From: Acetoanaerobium pronyense | Lineage (GTDB): Bacteria > Bacillota > Clostridia > Peptostreptococcales > Filifactoraceae | DNA: 64,000 nt | Assembly (NCBI RefSeq): GCF_017874355.1 | Contig: NZ_JAGGLI010000004.1 | Location: 62,001 to 126,000, forward strand | Direction: 5' to 3' | Part shown: in pieces, positions 17,934 through 27,584 of the stretch | How the letters are laid out: each line of letters opens with the position of its first letter | Numbering within the stretch: position 1 is the stretch's first letter | Made by a program: the position numbers and the translations under genes | Notes under the pieces: model-generated | Seen by the model: only the letters and a program-made list of their open reading frames with translations | What the model was told of the DNA's origin: nothing | Databases searched by the model: none

Positions 17934-19412
17934 ATGAATAAAAAAAACTACTTTAATATGTTAGATATAAATCCTTTACCATACAAAACAAAATTAGTTA
18001 AAGGATTAAAGGATGAATTTATATATCAATATGCAATTTTAAATGCAATTTTAGAAAATTCTCCTTTAGCAGTTTGGGCAGTAGATATGAATGACAATAT
18101 AATATTTGTAAATTCAAAGATACTAAATGAACTAGAAGTAAGCTCTGTAGATGAGATTAGAGAAGATATCTTAGAGGAAATGACTAAATCAAAAGATTTT
18201 GTAGTAAGAAGTGACGAAATACTTCACTATTCCAAGAATTTTTTAATTGGAAAGGAAGAAATAAATTTAGATATTTTTAAGGTAAGACTTTCGGCACCAG
18301 ATGAAAGATTAATTGGAATGCTAGGAATTGCAGTTTATTCAAAAGAAGATAAAGTAATGAAAGAAAAAATTGAATATCTAAGCCTTCATGATTCTCTTAC
18401 TGGGCTTTACAACAGAGGTTATTTTGAAATGATGATAAAAGATCTTAATAAAAAGGAAAATCTTCCGATTAGTCTTCTAGTTGGGGATGTAAATGGTTTA
18501 AAGCTTACAAATGATGCTTTTGGCCATGAAGAAGGGGATAGGATACTCAAAGCTATAGCAAGAGTATTAAAAAACTCATCAAGAGATGATGATATAGTGG
18601 CTAGGCTTGGAGGAGATGAATTTGCCATAATTTTGCCAAAGACAAATGAAAAAGAAAGAGACATCGTAGAAAACAGAATAAAAGCAAAAATAAAAGCCTT
18701 AAAAAATTTCAAAGTAAAGCCAAGTATTTCTTTTGGAGGAATTACAAAAGATGTTCTTGCAGGAAACCTGATGAAAGAATTTTCAAAAGCTGAAGATAAA
18801 ATGTATAAAGCAAAGTTACTTGAGGGAATCAAGCTCAAAGATACCATACTTGAGACATTGCAGGAATCCCTTGCGATAGCACACCAAGATAATAAAATTA
18901 AAGAATTTGTAGATATGAAACAGTTGATAAAAAAAATAGGAGCGAAATTAAAACTAAATGAAGAACAGATAAACTCTCTTATTTTATTAAGTGATTATAA
19001 GGATATAGGAAAACTCTCTATTCCTGAATCACTCCTTGAAAAAAAAGATACCCTTACTGAAGAAGACTGGAAAATATTAAAAAAACATCCAGAAGTAGGA
19101 TATAGGATAGCGATAGCGACAAAAGGACTGTCATATATAGCTGAAGATATATTATATCATCATGAACACTATGATGGGAATGGATATCCTAGGGGTTTAA
19201 AGGGAGAAGAAATACCTTTAAACTCAAGAGTGATGGCCCTTATAGATGGATTTTACGCAATGATTAGTGAACGTCCCTACAGAAAAAAAATGACTTTTGA
19301 TGAAGCTTTAGAAACTATTAGAAAAGAAAAAGGGAAAAAATATGACCCTAAAATTGTAGAGATATTTGAAGAGGTGGAGCAACAAATAGTTCAAAAAAAA
19401 TCTTTGGGTTAG
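17934..19412 (+). CDS. PAS-GGDEF-HD-GYP-like signalling protein with altered HD dyad
   Basis: The 492-residue protein has an N-terminal PAS-like sensor (about residues 30-135), a GGDEF domain with an intact LGGDEF motif near residue 226, and a C-terminal HD-GYP-like domain (about 300-485). It is probably a diguanylate cyclase; HD-GYP domains normally degrade cyclic di-GMP. The HD-GYP part keeps HHEHYDGNGYP and the segment around RPYRKKM, but the metal-binding HD pair reads KD (Lys356-Asp357 in YKDIGK). Phosphodiesterase activity is therefore doubtful. No membrane segment is seen, so it acts in the cytosol. ATG follows AAGGGGG. Confidence 0.85.
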   Translation: MNKKNYFNMLDINPLPYKTKLVKGLKDEFIYQYAILNAILENSPLAVWAVDMNDNIIFVNSKILNELEVSSVDEIREDILEEMTKSKDFVVRSDEILHYSKNFLIGKEEINLDIFKVRLSAPDERLIGMLGIAVYSKEDKVMKEKIEYLSLHDSLTGLYNRGYFEMMIKDLNKKENLPISLLVGDVNGLKLTNDAFGHEEGDRILKAIARVLKNSSRDDDIVARLGGDEFAIILPKTNEKERDIVENRIKAKIKALKNFKVKPSISFGGITKDVLAGNLMKEFSKAEDKMYKAKLLEGIKLKDTILETLQESLAIAHQDNKIKEFVDMKQLIKKIGAKLKLNEEQINSLILLSDYKDIGKLSIPESLLEKKDTLTEEDWKILKKHPEVGYRIAIATKGLSYIAEDILYHHEHYDGNGYPRGLKGEEIPLNSRVMALIDGFYAMISERPYRKKMTFDEALETIRKEKGKKYDPKIVEIFEEVEQQIVQKKSLG

Positions 19413-19515
19413 AAATATGAAATCTCCCCTAGGATTATATATTAAAGGTTGGGAATTACGATGTTTTTTGGTATAATGTAATTTGTCAAATATATAGTTA
19501 AGGTGGGATGTGCAT

Positions 19516-19941
19516 TTGGAAAGTGAAAAAAGAAAAGCCATACTAAGGATAGCCGCTATGGTTGTTGTATTTATAGCTCTTGTTGCAGGTGCTATTTTTA
19601 TAAATAGCTGGTGGATTAAAGCACCTTTTATTGTATTAGCAGCAGCTTTAGGTGCATTCTTAATAAGAATTTTTGTTTCATTAAAAAGAAAAAAGTATTA
19701 TTTTGAAGGCAAGGTCTTGTCTATAACTCCTCCAAAGGGCAAGTTTGGAAAGTACGCTATTATAATGAAAAACGGAAAAATTTCAAAAAAACTATTCTCT
19801 CTTAGAAAGCTTTCTATGAAAACAGGAAATTATTATGGAGTTTATTTTGAAGAAAAGTCAAATGAAATAATCCAGTTTCAGCCAGTAAGAGTTCAGGTAA
19901 TGAGACCTCAAAAAGGTCAAGGTGGGCCTAAATTAAGATAG
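19516..19941 (+). CDS. Small membrane protein of unknown function
   Basis: Two hydrophobic helices (about residues 9-28 and 33-52) are followed by a basic, soluble C-terminal domain of about 85 residues (KRKKYYFEGKVLSITPPKGK). I chose TTG 19516, nine bases after AGGTGG; GTG 19510 sits too close to that site. I do not recognise the family. The tail resembles a small beta-rich domain facing the cytosol. It is followed by a bidirectional terminator shared with the phosphohexomutase gene. Confidence 0.7.
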   Translation: MESEKRKAILRIAAMVVVFIALVAGAIFINSWWIKAPFIVLAAALGAFLIRIFVSLKRKKYYFEGKVLSITPPKGKFGKYAIIMKNGKISKKLFSLRKLSMKTGNYYGVYFEEKSNEIIQFQPVRVQVMRPQKGQGGPKLR

Positions 19942-19956
19942 CTATAATAACAAATA

Positions 19957-19998
19957 AAAAAACAAAGCTCGATTAATATTATGAGCTTTGTTTTTTAT
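19957..19998. terminator. Bidirectional terminator
   Basis: AACAAAGCTC and GAGCTTTGTT form a stem around an AT loop, with AAAAA before and TTTTTT after. It ends both the small membrane protein gene and the oncoming phosphohexomutase gene. Confidence 0.85.
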
Positions 19999-20005
19999 TT
20001 TAGCT

Positions 20006-21733
20006 TTATTCTATTGAGTGAAGTTTTTCAAGTACATCTTTTTCAAATTCTTTTAGTTTTTCTTGGGCAAGTTCTAAAGTATTTGCCTTCGAATATACAT
20101 AAAGCTTTATTTTTGGCTCAGTCCCAGAAGGTCTTAAAGCATACCAGCATCCATCGTCAAATAAAAACTTTAATGCATCTGTTTTTTCGATATCGATTTT
20201 AGACTCTTTCCCGCTGGAAATATCAGTTGATATTTGAATCTCATAATCTATTTTTTTCATAAGATTAGAGCTTCCAATATTATTTGGATATTTTTCACGG
20301 TACTGCTCCATCATTCTTTTTATTCTCTTTTGTCCTTCTATTCCTTCAAGTACTAAAGAAATAGTGTTTTCTTGATAATAACCGTATTTTTCAAAAAGAT
20401 CATTCAACACATCAATTAGTGTCTTGTTTTGAGCTTTATAAAATGCTGCGGCTTCTGCAAGCATAAGGGATGCTGATACTGCGTCTTTGTCTCTTACGAA
20501 TGTTCCAATTGCATAACCTATACTTTCTTCATATCCCATAATGAAGTTTTTTTCTTTGGTTTTGTCATACTCATTAGGAAGGGCGCATATATTTTTAAAG
20601 CCTGTAAGAACATTTATCATTTCTACACCGTAGTCTTTTGCAATAGCTGTTCCCATGTCGCCTGTAACTATTGATTTTACAATAACTGGGTTTTCCGGAA
20701 TTCTATTTTTTTCTTTTAAAGATGACAATATATAATTTATAAGGATTACTCCAGTTTGATTACCATTAAGAGGAGTTATTTTTCCGTTATGTCTTATCTG
20801 GACAGCAAGCCTATCGCAGTCTGGATCTGTTGCAATCAAAAGCTCTCCATCTACCTCGTCGGCTAGTTTTTCAGCATACTCAAATGCCTTTAAATCTTCA
20901 GGGTTTGGGTATTCTATAGTAGGGAATGTTCCATCTGGTTGTTCCTGTTCTTTGACTACAAATACATTTTCATATCCCATCTCAGAAAGAACTCTTCTTA
21001 CAGGAATATTTCCAGCGCCATTAAGAGGTGTATATATTATTTTGATAGATTTATCAAGTTCTTTATCTCTTATAGAAACTCCCTTTACTTCATTAATATA
21101 GCTATCATCAACTTCTTTTCCTATATATTCAAGCAAGCCTTTTTTAAGAGCTTCATTTTCACCCATAATAGAAACTTCTGAAAAAGACTCAATTTTTGAT
21201 ATTTCTTCCAAAATCATATTTGCTATATCGGATTTAATTTGAGAGCCTTCCTGCCAATATGCTTTATAGCCATTATAATCTTTTGGATTATGGCTTGCTG
21301 TTATATTAACTCCAGCGCTGCAGTTATAGTATCTTACAGCGTAAGAAAGTTCAGGAGTTGGTCTTAAAGATTCAAAAAGATAGGCTTTAATTCCGTTTGC
21401 CGCCATTACAAGGGCCGTTTGTTTAGCAAATTCAGGAGAAAATAATCTACAGTCATAAGCGATTGCTATTCCTCTTTTTGCAAAGTCCTCTCCATGCTTA
21501 TTTATTACGTTAGCAAAAGCCTGGGTAGCTCTAGCTATTACATACTCATTCATTCTATTTGTTCCTGCACCAATTTTTCCTCTAAGTCCAGCAGTACCAA
21601 ACTCCAAATCCTGATAAAATCTATCTTCAATCTCAGATTTATTATCCTTTATCTCTTCTAACTCTTTTTTTGTTTTTTCGTCAATAAAAGAATCATTGAC
21701 CCATTTTTCATAGTTTTTCATATAAAGTTCCAT
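20006..21733 (-). CDS. pgcA: Alpha-phosphoglucomutase / phosphomannomutase family enzyme
   Basis: The 575-residue enzyme interconverts hexose 1- and 6-phosphates. The phosphoserine loop ITASHNPKDYNGYK is near residue 145, the metal loop DPDCDRLA near residue 304, the sugar-specificity loop GYEESIGY near residue 400, and the phosphate-binding RPSGTEPKIKLY near residues 537-548. Length and motifs match Firmicute PgcA, which supplies glucose 1-phosphate for glycolipid and wall polymers. The start follows AGGAGGG. Confidence 0.93.
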   Translation of the reverse strand: MELYMKNYEKWVNDSFIDEKTKKELEEIKDNKSEIEDRFYQDLEFGTAGLRGKIGAGTNRMNEYVIARATQAFANVINKHGEDFAKRGIAIAYDCRLFSPEFAKQTALVMAANGIKAYLFESLRPTPELSYAVRYYNCSAGVNITASHNPKDYNGYKAYWQEGSQIKSDIANMILEEISKIESFSEVSIMGENEALKKGLLEYIGKEVDDSYINEVKGVSIRDKELDKSIKIIYTPLNGAGNIPVRRVLSEMGYENVFVVKEQEQPDGTFPTIEYPNPEDLKAFEYAEKLADEVDGELLIATDPDCDRLAVQIRHNGKITPLNGNQTGVILINYILSSLKEKNRIPENPVIVKSIVTGDMGTAIAKDYGVEMINVLTGFKNICALPNEYDKTKEKNFIMGYEESIGYAIGTFVRDKDAVSASLMLAEAAAFYKAQNKTLIDVLNDLFEKYGYYQENTISLVLEGIEGQKRIKRMMEQYREKYPNNIGSSNLMKKIDYEIQISTDISSGKESKIDIEKTDALKFLFDDGCWYALRPSGTEPKIKLYVYSKANTLELAQEKLKEFEKDVLEKLHSIE

Positions 21734-21810
21734 AAATTTAATCCCTCCTAAATTTAGCTGTTTAGAATAATATTACCCTATTTTAATATAAAAATGAACT
21801 AAAAATCTAG

Positions 21811-22725
21811 TTATGCTCGAAAGCCTTGTAGAGTATTTCTTTTCTTTAATTCCTTGTCTATTGAATTAAGAGTTCTTCTTTTGTCTCCAGTCCATAAAGG
21901 TTCATGTAGTAATTCCCTAGGACCATCTCCAGTTAATCTGTGTATTACCACTTCATTTGGTATGATTTCAAGGAGATCACACACCAATTTGACATATTCA
22001 TCTTGAGATAAGAGAGGAAATGGATTTTCAAGATAATATTTATAAAGGTCTGTATTTTTTAATATATGAAGCATATGTATCTTTATACCCCAAATATTTT
22101 TTTTAGTCATCTGTCTTATAGTATTTTCAAAATCCAATTTAGTTTCTCCTGGAAGACTAAGAATTACATGACCAACAGTTCTAATTTGAGCATTATTTAG
22201 TAAATCTACTGCATTATCAAAATCTTTAGAAGAATATCCTCTTCTTATAAACTCACCTGTAGAGTCATTTGAAGTCTGTAGTCCAAGCTCTACCCAAAGA
22301 AATGTCTTTTTATTAAGGGTAGATAGATAATCAACTATTTCCTTGGATATGCAGTCTGGGCGCGTCGCAATGGCTAGACCAACAACGTTTTCAAACTCTA
22401 AGGCTTTTTCATATCTTTCTCTCAACCTCTCTATATCATCATAGGTATTTGAGAAATTTTGAAAATATGCTATATATTTACCATTAGGCCATTTGTTTTT
22501 AAGAAGGTTTATTTGCTCTTTCATTTGCTCATGAATATGGGTGCTTGAAAAACCAGCAAAATCTCCTGAGCCTCTTTCGCTACAAAATATACACCCCTTA
22601 GTATCTTTAGTGCCATCTCTGGTGGGGCAAGTAAAACCTCCATCGATAGAAAGCTTTATTATCTTTTCCCCAAATATTTTTTTTAATTCATAGTTCAAGC
22701 TATGGTATCTTTTATCATTCCACAT
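21811..22725 (-). CDS. TIGR01212/YhcC family radical SAM protein
   Basis: The 304-residue protein has an iron-sulfur cysteine set spaced C-x12-C-x2-C near residues 33-49 (FTCPTRDGT ... GCIFC), characteristic of the YhcC/Elp3-related TIGR01212 group. GLAIATRPDC, LWVELGLQT and VGHVILSLPGE follow as barrel motifs. The substrate is unknown in the family. The gene is transcribed divergently from mogA, and its ATG is about 12 bases after AGAAAGG. Confidence 0.9.
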   Translation of the reverse strand: MWNDKRYHSLNYELKKIFGEKIIKLSIDGGFTCPTRDGTKDTKGCIFCSERGSGDFAGFSSTHIHEQMKEQINLLKNKWPNGKYIAYFQNFSNTYDDIERLRERYEKALEFENVVGLAIATRPDCISKEIVDYLSTLNKKTFLWVELGLQTSNDSTGEFIRRGYSSKDFDNAVDLLNNAQIRTVGHVILSLPGETKLDFENTIRQMTKKNIWGIKIHMLHILKNTDLYKYYLENPFPLLSQDEYVKLVCDLLEIIPNEVVIHRLTGDGPRELLHEPLWTGDKRRTLNSIDKELKKRNTLQGFRA

Positions 22726-22826
22726 AATAAAAACCTTTCTTTTTCAATCAAATTAATTTTAATACATTATATCAGAAAAAAAGACCATATTTAAAAGGTT
22801 TAATGGTATAAAAAAACACAAAATAT

Positions 22827-22835
22827 TGTTATAAT
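22827..22835 (+). promoter_or_regulatory. Extended -10 promoter of the molybdenum/tungsten cofactor operon
   Basis: TG-T-TATAAT lies 40 bases upstream of the mogA start in the divergent intergenic region. No good -35 is seen, as is common for extended -10 promoters. Confidence 0.5.
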
Positions 22836-22875
22836 ATAAATTAAGATGACAGAATATTTAGAAAAGAGGTGGACT

Positions 22876-23364
22876 ATGTATAAGGCAGGAATACTGACAG
22901 CTAGTGACAAAGGCTCTAAAGGTGAAAGACAGGATGAAAGTGGAAAAGTAATCGAAGAGATACTTTTAAAATCGGGATTCGATGTTACCGTAAAGGTTAT
23001 AGTTCCCGATGAAAAGGAGCAAATAAAAGAAGCTCTCTACAATATGATAAATAATAAAGTCAACCTTATAATCACAACTGGAGGTACTGGGTTTTCTAAA
23101 AGAGATGTGACTCCAGAAGCTACTGAAGAGATTATTGAAAGAAAGACTCCAGGAATTTCGGAAGCAATAAGATATAATAGTCTAAATATAACTAAAAGAG
23201 CTATGCTATCACGAGCTACATCGGGAATCAAAGATGATAGCTTGATTATAAATATGCCTGGAAGTCCTAAAGCAGTTCGTGAAAGTCTTGAATTTGTAAT
23301 AGATACGCTTTATCACGGCTTAGATATTCTTTTGGGTAAAAGCTCAGAATGTGCAAGGAAATAA
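22876..23364 (+). CDS. mogA: Molybdopterin adenylyltransferase (MogA/MoaB family)
   Basis: This enzyme adenylates molybdopterin before metal insertion. The 162-residue protein has GILTASDKGSKGERQDESG at the N-terminus, TTGGTGFSKRDVTPEAT near residues 70-86 (the pterin-binding loop), and NMPGSPKAVRE near residue 132. I chose ATG 22876 behind AGAGGTGG; the in-frame ATG 22846 has no ribosome-binding site. It opens the Mo/W cofactor gene cluster. Confidence 0.93.
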   Translation: MYKAGILTASDKGSKGERQDESGKVIEEILLKSGFDVTVKVIVPDEKEQIKEALYNMINNKVNLIITTGGTGFSKRDVTPEATEEIIERKTPGISEAIRYNSLNITKRAMLSRATSGIKDDSLIINMPGSPKAVRESLEFVIDTLYHGLDILLGKSSECARK

Positions 23365-23517
23365 TTATCCATATATTAAAATATATAAATATGATATTTC
23401 CAATTGTATGTTTATGAATATTGTTTTAAAATGAAAGAAATATTAATATTCTATAATATCGGAAAATTTACAAATATTAGAATTTTTAAATTTATTGGCT
23501 TGCTAGGGGGCATTAAA

Positions 23518-24726
23518 ATGGATTTTTTTAACACTTTGACGTATAAAGAGGTTTTAGAGCTTATTGAAAAGAAATATAGTGATATATGTATTGAATCTGA
23601 AGATATCAATATTTTAGATTCATTAGGAAGAGTACTTTCCGAAGATATAATCTCTCCAGAGGATTTGCCACATTTTAACAGATCTACAGTAGATGGATAT
23701 AGCGTGATTTCAAATGATACCTTTGGGGCATCAGAGGCTATACCATCCATTCATAAAATAGTAGAAAAAATTGAAATGGGGAAAAAATCCAAAATGAGCT
23801 TATCATCTGGGGAGGCAGCTTATATTCCTACAGGTGCAATGGTCCCTAAAAATTCTGATGCTGTAGTAATGATTGAGCACTCAGAGCTGTTATCTGAAGA
23901 TGAAGTAGCTTTATATAAAGGGGTTGCTCATCTAGAAAATATAATTAAAGCTGGGGATGATATCTCAAAAGGAGCTAAAATAATACAAAAAGGAAAAAAA
24001 ATAAGACCACAGGAAATAGCAATTCTTGCATCTGTTGGAATAGATAAAGTGAAGGTTAGAAAAAAAATAAAATGCACTATAATCTCTACAGGGGATGAGC
24101 TTATAGATATAAATGAAAAAATAGAAGAAGGAAAGATAAGAGATATAAATACCTATGCCATAGAGGCTATGCTAAAAGACTGTGGCTGTGAAGTAATGTC
24201 CAAAGTAGTTTTAAAAGACACCAAATCTCTCTTTGAAAAGACCCTTAAAGAGGCTATAAGTAAAAGTGATTTGGTGTTAATATCTGGAGGTAGCTCAGTA
24301 GGAGACAGAGATCATACATACGATGTAATCAAATCTATGGGGGAAGTATTTGTTCATGGGATTTCAATAAAACCTGGGAAACCTACTATACTAGGAGTAT
24401 CTGAAAAAACCGCAATAGTAGGATTGCCGGGACACCCTGGAGCAGCTATAAGCGTATTTGAAGTAGTAGTAAAAGCCATAATTAACAAATTAGAAAAATG
24501 TAGTGCAAAAAAACGTGTAGGAGTTTACAAAATTTCTACAAATGTCCACTCAGCTCCTGGAAAGCATACCATACAGCTTGTAAAAATCGAAAAAGAAAGG
24601 GCAATTCCCATATTGGGGAAATCTTCTATGATAAGCTGTCTTTCTGAAGCAGATGGATATATAGAAATTCCTATGGATAGCGAAGGATTGTACAAAGAAC
24701 AAGAAGTGAATGTCAACTTTTTTTAA
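23518..24726 (+). CDS. moeA: Molybdopterin molybdenumtransferase
   Basis: MoeA inserts molybdate or tungstate into adenylated molybdopterin. The 402-residue protein starts at ATG 23518 behind TAGGGGG; the open frame extends upstream but lacks family similarity. RSTVDGYSV near residue 57, IPTGAMVP near residue 103, the MogA-like pterin site SGGSSVGDRDHT near residue 259, and GLPGHPGAA near residue 302 mark domains I-III; the C-terminal domain IV is present. A 150-base spacer separates it from mogA. Its end runs close to the next, related gene. Confidence 0.93.
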   Translation: MDFFNTLTYKEVLELIEKKYSDICIESEDINILDSLGRVLSEDIISPEDLPHFNRSTVDGYSVISNDTFGASEAIPSIHKIVEKIEMGKKSKMSLSSGEAAYIPTGAMVPKNSDAVVMIEHSELLSEDEVALYKGVAHLENIIKAGDDISKGAKIIQKGKKIRPQEIAILASVGIDKVKVRKKIKCTIISTGDELIDINEKIEEGKIRDINTYAIEAMLKDCGCEVMSKVVLKDTKSLFEKTLKEAISKSDLVLISGGSSVGDRDHTYDVIKSMGEVFVHGISIKPGKPTILGVSEKTAIVGLPGHPGAAISVFEVVVKAIINKLEKCSAKKRVGVYKISTNVHSAPGKHTIQLVKIEKERAIPILGKSSMISCLSEADGYIEIPMDSEGLYKEQEVNVNFF

Positions 24727-24736
24727 GGAGGACAAA

Positions 24737-26638
24737 ATGACAAAAAATCAGAGAAATATCTATATAGGAAACTCAGACCCTTCTATAGCACTTGAAACTT
24801 ATAAATCCATACTAAAACTACTACCCTCTTCTGAAAAGGTAGATATCAAAGAAGCACTAGATAGGATAAGTTTTTGCCCTATATATAGCAAAAAATCTTC
24901 CCCGTATTACCATGCAGCGGCAATGGACGGAATAGCCTTAAACCATAAAATTACAAAAGGGGCTTCTGAAGTAAACCCTATAGTTTTGAAAAAATCAGTA
25001 GACTTTGACTATGTAAATACTGGAAATCCTATCAAAGCCCCTTATGATAGCGTGATTATGATAGAAGACGTAATAGAGTCAGACGATGAACATATATCTA
25101 TAATCTCACCCTCTAAGCCTTTCGATCACATTAGGCCAGTTGGGGAAGATATAGTTGCAAATGAAATGATAATTCCATCTGCTAAACGCATAAATCCATT
25201 TGATATGGCATCTATGATTCAGGGAGGAGTCCAAGAAATAGAAGTAGTAAAAAAACCTAAAATCTCAATAATACCAACAGGTAAGGAAATAATATCAAAT
25301 CCACAGGAAATAGGAAAAGGAAAAATAATGGACTCAAATTCCATACTTTTTTCGGCATTAATTACAAAACTTGGGGGAAACCCTCTAATTAAAAATATAA
25401 TAAGAGATGATTTGCAAGAATTGAAAAATACGATAATAGAAGCTTCTCAAAGTTCAGATATTGTAATTGTAAATGCAGGCTCATCTGCTGGAACTGAAGA
25501 TTATACTTTAAAGGCAATTGAGTCAGTAGGGGAGGTACATTGTCATGGCGTAGCTCTAAAACCTGGCAAACCCACTATACTAGGAATAATAAATCAAAAA
25601 CCAGTAATTGGAATACCTGGATACCCAGTCTCTGCATTTGTAGCCTTCGATGAATTTGTAAGACCTCTATTAGAAAGTTTGCTAAATATAGAGTCTCAAA
25701 AAATAAAATACATAGAAGGAATACTAAGCAAGAGGATCACTTCATCACTAAAGCATAAAGAAATTGTAAGAGTTCAGGTGGGTAGAGTAGATGACAAGAC
25801 CATAGTTACCCCTTTACAAAGGGGAGCTGGAATCACAATGAGCCTTGTAAAAGCAGATGGGATTATTGAAGTTCCAAGAAATGTAGAAGGAATAGAAAAA
25901 GGCCAAGTTGTCAAGGTAAGGCTTTTGAAGGATTTGGGGGATATAGACAGAAAAATAGTATCAATAGGAAGTCATGACTTGATAATGGATATTTTATCTG
26001 ACATGATTCCACTTTCCTCAAATAATTCAGGAAGTCTTGGCGGCATATTGTCCCTAAAAACAAATGAATGTCATATAGCGCCAAGTCATCTTTTAGATGA
26101 AGAGACAGGTTTATACAACATAAGCTACCTAAATAAATATCTAGGAGAGGACTGGGCAGTTTTAAAATCCATAAAAAGACTTCAAGGCCTTATAGTAAAA
26201 AAAGGAAACCCTAAAAATATAACCGAAATAAAAGATTTGACAAGGGAGGATATAAAGTTTGTAAATAGGCAAAGAGGCGCTGGTACTAGAGTACTCCTGG
26301 ATTATAAACTAAAGGATTTGAATATAAATAAAAGCTCTATATATGGATATGAAAGAGAACTTACAACTCATATGGCGGTAGCAGCAGAGGTGTTGGAAGA
26401 TGGAGCAGATGTTGCTATGGGAGTATATTCTGCGGCGAAGGCCATGGATCTTGACTTTATAGAAATTGGATATGAAGAGTATGACTTTGTAATGAAAAAA
26501 TATTTTATTGAGGATTATAGATTCAGTGAGATACTAAAGGCTATATCCTCCAAAGATTTTAAAGAAAAGCTAGAAAAGCTTGGTGGATATAAAGTTGATG
26601 AACCGAAGATAATAAGGTCAGGTGATTACGATGATTGA
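24737..26638 (+). CDS. MoeA-like protein fused to a periplasmic-binding-like domain
   Basis: The first 400 residues are a second MoeA homologue: HAAAMDGIALN near residue 60, NAGSSAGTEDYT near residue 255 and GIPGYPVSAFVAFDE near residue 298. About residues 420-620 form the PBP-like domain found in molybdate-responsive proteins (GSHDLIMDILSD, SGSLGGILSL, RQRGAGTRVLLDY, THMAVAAEVLEDGADVAMG). I infer that the C-terminal part senses or delivers molybdate or tungstate. ATG 24737 follows AAGGAGG. It overlaps moaA by eight bases, so translation is coupled. Having two MoeA proteins may reflect separate molybdenum and tungsten insertion. Confidence 0.9.
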   Translation: MTKNQRNIYIGNSDPSIALETYKSILKLLPSSEKVDIKEALDRISFCPIYSKKSSPYYHAAAMDGIALNHKITKGASEVNPIVLKKSVDFDYVNTGNPIKAPYDSVIMIEDVIESDDEHISIISPSKPFDHIRPVGEDIVANEMIIPSAKRINPFDMASMIQGGVQEIEVVKKPKISIIPTGKEIISNPQEIGKGKIMDSNSILFSALITKLGGNPLIKNIIRDDLQELKNTIIEASQSSDIVIVNAGSSAGTEDYTLKAIESVGEVHCHGVALKPGKPTILGIINQKPVIGIPGYPVSAFVAFDEFVRPLLESLLNIESQKIKYIEGILSKRITSSLKHKEIVRVQVGRVDDKTIVTPLQRGAGITMSLVKADGIIEVPRNVEGIEKGQVVKVRLLKDLGDIDRKIVSIGSHDLIMDILSDMIPLSSNNSGSLGGILSLKTNECHIAPSHLLDEETGLYNISYLNKYLGEDWAVLKSIKRLQGLIVKKGNPKNITEIKDLTREDIKFVNRQRGAGTRVLLDYKLKDLNINKSSIYGYERELTTHMAVAAEVLEDGADVAMGVYSAAKAMDLDFIEIGYEEYDFVMKKYFIEDYRFSEILKAISSKDFKEKLEKLGGYKVDEPKIIRSGDYDD

Positions 26639-27581
26639 CCAGTACAATAGAGATATAAGCTATTTGAGAATATCTGTAACAGATCTTTGTAATTTGAGGT
26701 GCAGATACTGCATATCCGATAATTTTGAGAAAAAAAGTCATGCCGAAATATTAAGACTTGAAGAAATAGAAAATATCTGTAAAGTCGCAGCAGAAAATGG
26801 AATCACCAAGATACGACTAACAGGCGGAGAGCCTCTTTTAAGAAAAGGAATAATTAATCTTGTAGAAAAAATAAAAAACATAGACAAAATAAAAGAGATA
26901 GCTATCACGACAAATGCAGTATTGCTTGAAAGTATGGCAAAAGATCTTAAATCTGCTGGGGCAGATAGACTGAATATAAGTCTTGATTCCATGGAGGAAA
27001 AGACATTTTCTATGATTACAAGAGGTGCTAAACTCATTGACGTCCAACGAGGAATAGAAAGCGCGATTTCTGCTGGATTTGAAGGAATAAAAATAAATAC
27101 AGTTCTTCTAAAAGGTATTAATGACAACGAGATTCCAGAATTTGTAGGACTTAGTAAATATGGATTTGAAGTTAGATTTATTGAACTAATGCCTATAGGA
27201 AATACAGCTAGCTATGCGAAGAAACATTTTATGTCTGCACAGGAAGTTTTAAACCTTTGCCCATCTCTTATAGAGGAAGAAAGCTATGATTATTCTTCTC
27301 CTGCAAAATACTATAAGATACCTGGTCATAAATATAAAGTAGGTCTTATAAGACCTATCTCATGTAATTTCTGTGAAGCCTGTAATAGAATTCGTCTTAC
27401 AGCTGATGGAAAATTAAAGCCCTGTCTTCACTCCAATCAAGAAATTGATGTAAAGGGAGTTTCCAACGATATGAAGGCTATCGATAAAAAGATGAAATCT
27501 GCAATAATATCAAAACCTAAGAAACATAACCTTGAAAACATGGAGTATATAATAAGAGGAATGTCTAAGATAGGAGGATGA
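26631..27581 (+). CDS. moaA: GTP 3',8-cyclase (radical SAM)
   Basis: MoaA starts pterin synthesis by rearranging GTP. The 316-residue protein has the N-terminal radical SAM cluster C-N-L-R-C-R-Y-C near residues 20-30, LTGGEPL near residue 65, the second cluster CNFCEACNRIRL near residues 247-258 with the third Cys in LKPC, and the essential C-terminal Gly-Gly. ATG 26631 follows AGGTGA and lies inside the end of the preceding gene. All family residues are present. Confidence 0.96.
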   Translation: MIDQYNRDISYLRISVTDLCNLRCRYCISDNFEKKSHAEILRLEEIENICKVAAENGITKIRLTGGEPLLRKGIINLVEKIKNIDKIKEIAITTNAVLLESMAKDLKSAGADRLNISLDSMEEKTFSMITRGAKLIDVQRGIESAISAGFEGIKINTVLLKGINDNEIPEFVGLSKYGFEVRFIELMPIGNTASYAKKHFMSAQEVLNLCPSLIEEESYDYSSPAKYYKIPGHKYKVGLIRPISCNFCEACNRIRLTADGKLKPCLHSNQEIDVKGVSNDMKAIDKKMKSAIISKPKKHNLENMEYIIRGMSKIGG

Positions 27582-27584
27582 TAC

